64,000 nucleotides of DNA from Endomicrobiaceae bacterium. GTDB taxonomy: Bacteria; Elusimicrobiota; Endomicrobiia; Endomicrobiales; Endomicrobiaceae. Shown one piece after another: positions 27,484 to 34,931 of the stretch. Where the stretch lies: contig JAQVBD010000001.1 of NCBI GenBank assembly GCA_028690485.1, positions 27,355-91,354 on the forward strand, read 5' to 3'. Below the pieces are notes generated by a model. It worked only from the letters and a program-made list of their open reading frames with translations. It had not been told where the DNA came from and did not search any database. How positions within the stretch are numbered: position 1 is the stretch's first letter; each line of letters starts with the position of its first letter. Position numbers and translations under genes: made by a program.

Positions 27484-28404
27484 ATGATATATGATGTAAT
27501 TATTATTGGCGGAGGACCTGCAGGTTTATCTGCTGGGATATATTCTTCAAGATCAAGACTTAAAACTTTACTTATTGAGAAAGCTGGTTGTGGTGGACAG
27601 ATTGCTATTACTGATAATCTTGAAAATTATCCTGGTTTTGAAGAAGGGATTAATGGCTTTGATATTGCTGTTAAAATGGAAAAACAAGCAAAAAATTTCG
27701 GTACAGAAATTATTTATGGTGAAGTTTTATCAATAGATACAGAAGAAAATTTAAAAAAAGTTATATTGTCTGACAAAACATATATAACAAAAACAATTAT
27801 TATTGCCAGCGGAGCTAATTTTAAAAAGTTAAATGTTAAAGGCGAAAAAGAGTTTATTGGCAGAGGTGTTTCATATTGTGCAACTTGTGACGGTCCTTTT
27901 TTTAGAAATAAAGAAATTGCAGTTGTTGGAGGAGGAGATTCTTCATTACAAGAAGCTTTATATTTAACAAAATTTGCAAGTAAAGTTAATTTAATACATA
28001 GAAGAGATGAATTTAGAGCGGCTAAGATTTTACAGGAAAGAGTTGTAAATGACTTAAAGATTAATGTATTTTTAAATACAACAATTGAAGAAATATATGG
28101 CTTAGAAACAATAGAGAAAGTAAAGCTTAAAAATGTTAAATCACAAGAAATTACAGAATTAAATGTAAATGGTGTTTTTATTTTCGTTGGTTGGACCCCA
28201 AATACAAATTTTTTAACACAGTCAAAAATATCTTTAAATGAAAATGGATATATTATTACAAATGACAATATGCAGACTTCTATATCTGGAATTTTTGCTT
28301 GTGGTGATATTAGAAAAAAACTTTTAAGACAGGTTGTCACTGCAGTGGGTGATGGGGCTACGGCTTCAGTAGCAGCACAGCATTATATAGAAGAAAATAT
28401 ATAA
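27484..28404 (+). CDS. trxB: Thioredoxin reductase
   Basis: FAD/NADPH enzyme reducing thioredoxin. 306 residues. FAD loop 'GGGPAGLSAGIYSSR', redox motif 'CATCDGPFF' in the NADPH domain, NADPH loop 'GGGDSSLQEALYL', and 'GIFACGDI' near the end, all in low-molecular-weight TrxB order. 15 bases after the TlpA-like gene. A 208-residue frame on the opposite strand is a shadow. The 144 bases after it, up to the convergent gene, show no clear hairpin. Confidence 0.95.
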   Translation: MIYDVIIIGGGPAGLSAGIYSSRSRLKTLLIEKAGCGGQIAITDNLENYPGFEEGINGFDIAVKMEKQAKNFGTEIIYGEVLSIDTEENLKKVILSDKTYITKTIIIASGANFKKLNVKGEKEFIGRGVSYCATCDGPFFRNKEIAVVGGGDSSLQEALYLTKFASKVNLIHRRDEFRAAKILQERVVNDLKINVFLNTTIEEIYGLETIEKVKLKNVKSQEITELNVNGVFIFVGWTPNTNFLTQSKISLNENGYIITNDNMQTSISGIFACGDIRKKLLRQVVTAVGDGATASVAAQHYIEENI

Positions 28405-28548
28405 TCTAATTTTATTATTGATGTGATATTCTGACACAAAATGTAAAGTTTTAACAATTCTTCGATAATCCGGCAAAAAATCTTAAAAATTAATAATAAT
28501 TAAATAAACTTATACTTTTTTGATATCTTTCTGTTTTGTTATAAAATT

Positions 28549-31500
28549 TTAAGCTGAAGATAGTAAGGATTTAACATTTATTATATTTACAGTTTCATTA
28601 TATATAGAAGAATTTTTATTTTCCCTATTAAATATTTGGGGGATAATGATAGAAGCAGAAATTATAATAGAAGTACTGATTGTAATTAAAGTATTCCCAT
28701 TTATTCCTATGGATAATAAACCACTTATTGATATTTGAGTGATACTGGCAACAATTGTTCCAAACATAGATTTAAATGCGAGCCATTTAGATTTCATATT
28801 ATCATCTATTATTTCATATACTGCAGATATTTCTGTTAAAGAGGAAGTTCCTTGCCAAAAATTCATTGAAACATATAAAGTAATTAAAAATATAGGATGT
28901 CCAGTAAAAGCAAACAGTCCTACAAGTACTCCCATAGATATAAAGAAAATATTTCTATTTATTTGTTTTTCAACTATATAACTAAACTTCTTAATAAAAT
29001 GTGATGCTAATGACTGGAACATGTTTGCAGCAAAATATATCGGTGCAAGAGCACCAATGGTTAATCCTGTACTAATTAATAATGGTTGTAAAAAGAAACA
29101 TAAACTTACAAAGAAAATATTATTTATTACAATATTTATAAGCACAATTGATAATGTTTTTTTGTTAGAAGACAATTTTATAATAGGTATAAATAAATTT
29201 TTAAAATATGTTTTTATTTTTTTTGATTCTTTTATGATTTTTTTAAGTTCTTTGTCGCTTTTTCGATTTTGTTTATGAGTTTCCTTATATGTAAATATAA
29301 AACTTCCAGATAAAACAACTATATCCAATATTGCTGCAATTGTGATTACAATCATTTGATTTGTAAAGAAAGCAATTGTTCCGCCAAGAAGAGATGATAC
29401 AGACATTATTATCCAGAATAACGCTAAATTTGCACCATAGATTTCCTGAAATGATTCTTTTTCACCAATCTTTTCAAGAGATTTAAAAAGAAAAGGACTG
29501 AGACTTACAGATAACCCGGATATTCCTATTGTTGGCAAAATCTGAGAAGCTAATAATAAAATTGGAGATAATCCTGATACAGTAAAACATATAGTTCCTA
29601 ATGTATGGATAAATAATGATACAACAACTAAAGTTCTCTTTGAAATTTTGTCACCAATTAAACCTGCAATCCCAGAACTAAAAAAACTAATAGGAGCTAA
29701 TAATGAAAACACTATTGCAATAAATTCTAAGCTATATCCATTTGACTGCATAAAAATAGTTGAAAAAGATGAATATAAATCAAATCCCAACATCAGTTGA
29801 ATGAAAGGAAAAAATTTGATATTTGATTCCATTTTTTTTAATGTTTTTACATCTAAAATTTTTTTATTATTGCCATGGTATCTGTAAATAAAAGGTTGTT
29901 TAAATTTATTTAAATATTGTTTAACAATTTTCTTTACTTTTATAAACCATCCTTTTAAACTTAATGAATTACTAGTTAAAATAATATCAGATAAATCTAT
30001 TGTTTTTTGATTAATAGAAAACTCAGAATCTTTTATACCGGATTTTCCTAATCCCCAAAAATTTTTATGTATATTTGCCCACTTGTTTATAATTTCAATA
30101 ATTTCCTTGTCTTTAAAACCGCTGCTTCTTAGTTCTTTTATCCATGTTAATAAAAATTGTTTTTGTTTGTATTTTGATAATCCTAAAACTAATAAACCAT
30201 CTGAAAGAGCATCAGATGAAGTTTTTATATCCAACAATATCTGTTTATAATGTCCTGTATCAATTTCTTCTGCATTTGGCATTATAACAGCATATTTTAT
30301 TTTTTCATGCTCAAATATCCTAATAATATCATTATGAAATCCTCCTACAATCAATATGTCTGTTTTTTTTGTGTTTTTTCTTTTTTTTATAACATCAACA
30401 AAAATACTATTCCTTTCAATATTGTTTTTATAATAAGTAGATATTAAATCATTATTTAATATTTTTATAATTTCTTTTTTATTAGTAATTTTACTTGTTC
30501 CGATTGTATTTTTAAATTTTTTTATATTTGCATTAAACTGTTTCAAATCTTCAAATTGTATATGTAAACTGACATATTCTTTTAATAACATTATCATTTG
30601 GCTTATAAAAGCTGTCTCTTTCGTTTTTCTTGTTGTGAAAGTTCTATCAAATATATCTTGTCTTAAAATAGTTTCTTCAATTAAAAATTTTTTAATATCA
30701 AAAGATTTAATTAGCTCATATTTCTTTTTTAATGTTTCAATATACTTATATTTTTGAAATTCTTGATTTTTTAAAAATGGTTTAGCATTTGTATAGAGTA
30801 AAATTAAATTTTCTTCAGCTGTTTTGTTTTTTTGTTTGTTTATAATTTGTGTATATAGTGCAAAAGAAATTTTATCTTTTAGTATTTTTAAAAAGAAATT
30901 TCTATCTTTACTGACATTACTGTTTTTTATATTTATTTGTGGATTTTTTATAATATCAATAAATTTTTTTACATTTTTATATGAAGAACTAATATTTATA
31001 TTGGAATAAATACATAAATTATTTAATTTATTAAAAAAAATACTATCTTTTTTAATATTTGTACTGTTATATAGTTCATCATATATAAACATTTTTTTAT
31101 TATAAAATAGTTTTTTTAATGCTTTTAGATTTTGTTCGGTTATTTCTATATTATTTAAAAAATATTTTTCTTTTTTTTGTATATTTTGAAATATTTTTAT
31201 AGTGTTTATATATAAATTCCAAGATTCTATGCCATATAAATGGGTGTTTTTATTAATTGCTGCATAATATTCAAGTCCACTTAATAAACCTTGTTCAATC
31301 ATTTTATTTAAAATTTTTATTTTTATTTTTTCTGGATATATCTCATTTAATGGTGATAAATTAATTTTACCAATAGGTGCTCCTTCTGTAAAAAAATAAC
31401 CAATAGACATTTTTTTATCAAGATAATCTATAATATTGAAAATATTTTTTTGTACTTTTGGTTGGCAATGAAAATCTTGGATAACTACTATATCAAGTTT

Positions 31501-31683
31501 TTCATTTTTTGCTGTATTAGTTTCAAAAATTCTGCCGTATGATATAGGTATTTTTTTTAAAATTTCTATATTACTATTATTAAAGACAGCATTATTAGTT
31601 ATAGATTCAGCTGTAATCCCGTTAGGAATTAATATAGAAATTAAATATGTAATTAATGTAATTATTGATATTAATTTATTCAT
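28549..31683 (-). CDS. TIKI/ChaN-like domain fused to a major facilitator membrane domain
   Basis: 1044 residues from ATG (31683), 2 bases after nrdG; a TTG 24 bases upstream is also possible. Residues 1-25 are a signal or membrane anchor. Residues about 60-470 look like a TIKI/TraB/ChaN-type fold: 'VVIQDFHCQPKVQKNI' (the Gx-x-H strand), 'YFFTEGAP' (conserved acidic strand) and 'ILIVGGFHND' (C-terminal G-x-H strand). Residues 624-1018 form about 12 membrane helices with the MFS motif A 'GLIGDKISKRT'. TIKI-like proteins include haem-binding and protease-like members; MFS domains move small solutes. Substrate unknown. It lies downstream of the B12-controlled nrd genes on the same strand and may be co-transcribed. 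Confidence 0.6.
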   Translation of the reverse strand: MNKLISIITLITYLISILIPNGITAESITNNAVFNNSNIEILKKIPISYGRIFETNTAKNEKLDIVVIQDFHCQPKVQKNIFNIIDYLDKKMSIGYFFTEGAPIGKINLSPLNEIYPEKIKIKILNKMIEQGLLSGLEYYAAINKNTHLYGIESWNLYINTIKIFQNIQKKEKYFLNNIEITEQNLKALKKLFYNKKMFIYDELYNSTNIKKDSIFFNKLNNLCIYSNINISSSYKNVKKFIDIIKNPQINIKNSNVSKDRNFFLKILKDKISFALYTQIINKQKNKTAEENLILLYTNAKPFLKNQEFQKYKYIETLKKKYELIKSFDIKKFLIEETILRQDIFDRTFTTRKTKETAFISQMIMLLKEYVSLHIQFEDLKQFNANIKKFKNTIGTSKITNKKEIIKILNNDLISTYYKNNIERNSIFVDVIKKRKNTKKTDILIVGGFHNDIIRIFEHEKIKYAVIMPNAEEIDTGHYKQILLDIKTSSDALSDGLLVLGLSKYKQKQFLLTWIKELRSSGFKDKEIIEIINKWANIHKNFWGLGKSGIKDSEFSINQKTIDLSDIILTSNSLSLKGWFIKVKKIVKQYLNKFKQPFIYRYHGNNKKILDVKTLKKMESNIKFFPFIQLMLGFDLYSSFSTIFMQSNGYSLEFIAIVFSLLAPISFFSSGIAGLIGDKISKRTLVVVSLFIHTLGTICFTVSGLSPILLLASQILPTIGISGLSVSLSPFLFKSLEKIGEKESFQEIYGANLALFWIIMSVSSLLGGTIAFFTNQMIVITIAAILDIVVLSGSFIFTYKETHKQNRKSDKELKKIIKESKKIKTYFKNLFIPIIKLSSNKKTLSIVLINIVINNIFFVSLCFFLQPLLISTGLTIGALAPIYFAANMFQSLASHFIKKFSYIVEKQINRNIFFISMGVLVGLFAFTGHPIFLITLYVSMNFWQGTSSLTEISAVYEIIDDNMKSKWLAFKSMFGTIVASITQISISGLLSIGINGNTLITISTSIIISASIIIPQIFNRENKNSSIYNETVNIINVKSLLSSA

Positions 31684-31685
31684 TT

Positions 31686-32276
31686 TTAATGTTTTATTGT
31701 GTTGCAATGTTGAATTCGATAATTGATATCTTGTGTAAAAAATTCTTTCATTTTTTCAATATCAGTCGATAATAATTTTGTTCTATCATAAGTTGTTCTA
31801 AATTCGAATTTTATGTGAGAATTTTTAATAATCTCAATACTTGTTTTAATTTTTTCGATATCAACAGGAACACAAGATACATAACTGTATTTATCAAAAG
31901 TAGCTTTTATATCCATAGCAATAAAATCTATTAACTGTTCATCAATTATTTTTTTTATTATTTCAGGATTTGATCCATTTGTATCAAGTTTTATAAGGTA
32001 TTTCATAGATTTAATTTTTTTAATAAAATCTATTAAATCAGGTTGATAAGTTGGTTCCCCTCCAGTAATTACTACTGCATCCAATTGTTTTGTTCTAGTC
32101 TCTAAAAAAGAAAAGATTTGTTCAACAGGTATAGGAATTTTAAATAAATTATAATATACAAGTTCCGGGTTATGACAATATTCACATCTAAAATTACATC
32201 CTTGAGTAAATATAATGGCAGAGCTTTTTTGTGGGAAATCAATGAGAGAAAATTTTTGCAATCCTCCTATTTTCAT
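31686..32276 (-). CDS. nrdG: Anaerobic ribonucleotide reductase activating protein
   Basis: Radical SAM enzyme that installs the glycyl radical on NrdD. 196 residues. N-terminal 'LQKFSLIDFPQKSSAIIF' leads to the cluster motif 'CNFRCEYC' (CxxxCxxC near residues 28-35), then 'VITGGEPT'. Its start overlaps the nrdD stop by 4 bases, so both proteins are made from one message. Confidence 0.95.
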   Translation of the reverse strand: MKIGGLQKFSLIDFPQKSSAIIFTQGCNFRCEYCHNPELVYYNLFKIPIPVEQIFSFLETRTKQLDAVVITGGEPTYQPDLIDFIKKIKSMKYLIKLDTNGSNPEIIKKIIDEQLIDFIAMDIKATFDKYSYVSCVPVDIEKIKTSIEIIKNSHIKFEFRTTYDRTKLLSTDIEKMKEFFTQDINYRIQHCNTIKH

Positions 32277-34378
32277 AGATTTACCACCTTTCTGATTTTA
32301 TATTCTTCTTGTTTGCCTTCATTCCATTGAGAAACAGGTCTTAAATAACCTACAACTCTAGAATAAACTTCACAGGCTTGTCCGCAAGTTGGACATATTT
32401 TGACTTCTCCATTTTGATAACCGCAAGAAGGACACACACTAAATGTTGGTGTTATAGACATATATGGTAATTTATATTTTGTGAAAGCTTTTTTAATAAA
32501 TTCTTTCAGAGCAACTGTATCAGTAATTCGTTCGCCAATAAACATATGTTGTACAGTTCCACCAGTATAAAGAGATTGTATTTCGTGTTGTAATTCCAGA
32601 ACTTCAAATAAATCATCAGTATAATTTACCGGTAATTGTGTAGAATTTGTATAAAATGGAGGCTTATTTTGTTTTACAGCTTCCATGTTAGCAAAAATAA
32701 TATCTGAATATTTTTTTCTATCAATTTTTGCCAATCTGTAAGATGTTCCCTCTGCAGGTGTTGCTTCTAAATTATAGATATTTCCTGTTTCTTGTTGATA
32801 TTTTTCAAGTTTTGCTCTCATAAAGTTAAGAACTTTAATAGAAAAATCTTTGCCTTTTTGGCTTGCAATATTTTCTTTTAAGAAATTTATGCAACATTCA
32901 TTCATTCCAACAATACCAATAGTTGAAAAATGATTTTTCCAATAACAATTAAATCTCTCTTTTACATTTCTTAAATAATAACTCATATATGGGTATAAGT
33001 TTTGGTTAGTAAGTTTTTCAAGGATTTTTCTTTTTATTTCTAAGCTTTCTTTTGATAGATTCATTAAAGTTTCAAGTTTATAAAAAAACTCTTCTTCATT
33101 TTTAGAAGTATATCCAATTCTTCCCATATTTAAAGTAACAACACCAATTGAACCTGTCAAAGGAGAAGCACCAAATAATCCACCACCTCTTCTTCTAAGT
33201 TCTCTGTTATCTATTCTAAGTCTGCAACACATACTTCTTGCATCATCTGGATCCATTTCTGAATTTATAAAATTTGCGAAGTAAGGAATACCGTATTTGG
33301 CTGTTATTTCCCAAAGTAATTTTAATGATGGGTTATCCCAATCAAAGTTTTTACCTATATTGTATGTTGGTATAGGGAATGTAAAAACTCTTCCTTTTGC
33401 ATCACCTTCTAGCATAACATCAAGAAAAGCTTGGTTCAACATATCCATTTCATTTTGAAAATCTTTATATTTTTTGTCTAGAATTTTGCCACCTATAACA
33501 ATATTTTCATCTAAATAATATTTTGGAACTTTTACATCAAATGTGAGATTTGTAAAAGGTGATTGAAAGCCCACTCTTGTAGGAACATTTAAATTAAATA
33601 GGAATTCTTGTAATGCTTGTTTTACATCTTTGTATTGTAATTTGTCATAAGCAATAAAAGGAGCAAGTAAAGTATCAAAACTTGAAAAAGCCTGTGCTCC
33701 TGCTGCTTCGCCCTGTAAAGTATAAAAAAAATTTACAATCTGACCTAAAGCAGTTCTAAAATGTCGAGCCGGGATAGATTCAACTTTGCCGGAAACCCCT
33801 TTAAATCCGGTAAGCAACAAATCATATAAATCCCAACCAACACAATAAACGCCTAAAATACCTAAATCATGGATATGTAAGTCGCCATCTATGTGAAATT
33901 GTTTTATTTGAGGAGTGTATATCTTATTTAACCAATATATTTTACTTATTTCTGATGAAACATAATTGTTTAGTCCTTGCAAAGAATATGACATATTGCT
34001 ATTTTCATTAACTTGCCAATCTTTTTTTGATAAGTATTGATCAACTAAATCAACATTAAAATTAGATATTATGTCTCTAATTTTTGAATGTTGTTCTCTG
34101 TATAAAATATATGCTTTTGCGGATGTTTTGTATGGAGATGTTATTAATACTTCTTCGACGATATCTTGAATTTCTTCTACAGAAGGATTTTTGTCAGCAA
34201 ATATTTGCTGAACAATATTAACGACTTTAAAAGTTAACTTTAAAGCTGTTTGTTCATCAAATTCACGAGTAGCTTGGCTTGCCTTATAAATTGCTGATTT
34301 TATTTTTTCAGGATTGAACTTCTCTGTTGTACCATCTCTTTTTACGACATTTTTAAAAATTGATATTACATTTTTCAT
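32273..34378 (-). CDS. nrdD: Anaerobic (class III) ribonucleoside-triphosphate reductase
   Basis: Oxygen-sensitive glycyl-radical enzyme making dNTPs. 701 residues: N-terminal ATP-cone ('VVKRDGTTEKFNPEKI'), the ten-stranded barrel with 'MCCRLRIDN', and at the C-terminus a four-cysteine zinc site ('CPSCGYQ', 'CPTCGQ') followed by the glycyl-radical motif 'RVVGYLRP'. RBS AGGGGAA precedes the ATG. Regulation is well supported: a consensus promoter at 34701-34729 and a cobalamin riboswitch at 34495-34673 lie directly upstream. Confidence 0.96.
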   Translation of the reverse strand: MKNVISIFKNVVKRDGTTEKFNPEKIKSAIYKASQATREFDEQTALKLTFKVVNIVQQIFADKNPSVEEIQDIVEEVLITSPYKTSAKAYILYREQHSKIRDIISNFNVDLVDQYLSKKDWQVNENSNMSYSLQGLNNYVSSEISKIYWLNKIYTPQIKQFHIDGDLHIHDLGILGVYCVGWDLYDLLLTGFKGVSGKVESIPARHFRTALGQIVNFFYTLQGEAAGAQAFSSFDTLLAPFIAYDKLQYKDVKQALQEFLFNLNVPTRVGFQSPFTNLTFDVKVPKYYLDENIVIGGKILDKKYKDFQNEMDMLNQAFLDVMLEGDAKGRVFTFPIPTYNIGKNFDWDNPSLKLLWEITAKYGIPYFANFINSEMDPDDARSMCCRLRIDNRELRRRGGGLFGASPLTGSIGVVTLNMGRIGYTSKNEEEFFYKLETLMNLSKESLEIKRKILEKLTNQNLYPYMSYYLRNVKERFNCYWKNHFSTIGIVGMNECCINFLKENIASQKGKDFSIKVLNFMRAKLEKYQQETGNIYNLEATPAEGTSYRLAKIDRKKYSDIIFANMEAVKQNKPPFYTNSTQLPVNYTDDLFEVLELQHEIQSLYTGGTVQHMFIGERITDTVALKEFIKKAFTKYKLPYMSITPTFSVCPSCGYQNGEVKICPTCGQACEVYSRVVGYLRPVSQWNEGKQEEYKIRKVVNL

Positions 34379-34384
34379 TGCATT

Positions 34385-34416
34385 CCCCTATTTGTTATTT
34401 TGTTTACAAATAGTGG
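34385..34416 (-). promoter_or_regulatory. Hairpin that can mask the nrdD ribosome binding site
   Basis: 34388-34394 pairs perfectly with 34407-34413 (7 bp, extendable by GG with CC across one bulge), enclosing about 12 bases. The promoter-distal arm contains the AGGGG of the nrdD ribosome binding site. It lies between the riboswitch and nrdD and could be the off-state expression platform; pairing alternatives were not computed. Confidence 0.5.
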
Positions 34417-34494
34417 AAATGCACCCTGATTTTCTTAATTCCACAAATAATATATCCAAGTTATTCCGCGACAACTTGTAACTACATATATTAC

Positions 34495-34673
34495 TTAGTG
34501 GCAGGTCTTCTGACTCAGGGCAAAAATACCTACTTGACTTACCTTCCCACTTGAAATATGAACAAGCAGTGGTTTTTTCAACTTTTTTGTTGAAAGTCTT
34601 TCGATTCCCTTTACAGCACCGGGAGTGTTTTCGATTTTAACGAAATTTCCTATTAAGCTAGTTAAAGCACCAA
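34495..34673 (-). promoter_or_regulatory. Cobalamin (AdoCbl-type) riboswitch
   Basis: Read on the minus strand it has, in order, the conserved cobalamin aptamer landmarks: AATAGGAA, then CGGTGCTGTAA and GGGAAT, then CCACTG, GGGAAGG, and the 3' signature GAGTCAGAAGACCTGCC. A 6-bp closing helix joins 34668-34673 with 34495-34500. It begins about 20 bases after the predicted start of transcription and lies about 115 bases before nrdD. Such switches normally turn expression off when B12 is abundant. This accounts for most of the 34379-34931 gap; the rest holds the nrdD and polA promoters. Confidence 0.92.
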
Positions 34674-34700
34674 TAAGTTTGTTTTTAAAACTCTAATTGA

Positions 34701-34729
34701 ATTATAAATCTTAAATTTTTATTTGTCAA
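34701..34729 (-). promoter_or_regulatory. Consensus promoter of nrdD-nrdG
   Basis: On the minus strand TTGACA (34724-34729), 17-base spacer, TATAAT (34701-34706): a perfect match to the sigma-70 consensus. Transcription would start near 34694, just before the riboswitch. Confidence 0.9.
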
Positions 34730-34845
34730 ATAAAAACACAATATGCAGTATTTGTATGTTAATAAATATCAATATATTGTATAAGATTTAAATTTTAATT
34801 CTATAATTATAAATATCTTTTAAAAAATATAAAATAGTTATATCT

Positions 34846-34874
34846 TTGTATTTTACACATAAACTTTATATAAT
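34846..34874 (+). promoter_or_regulatory. Promoter of polA
   Basis: TTGTAT (34846-34851), 17-base spacer, TATAAT (34869-34874), about 57 bases before polA. Confidence 0.65.
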
Positions 34875-34931
34875 CTCATTAGTATTTTTATCGTTTAAAA
34901 ATAAAAAACAGATTTATATAAAGAGGTTTTA

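Noticed and set aside
27714..28340. 208-codon antisense frame over trxB, and a similar 205-codon frame at 23984-24601
   Set aside because: Both lie opposite well-supported genes and have low-complexity Ser/Phe/Ile-rich translations typical of the reverse strand of AT-rich coding DNA.
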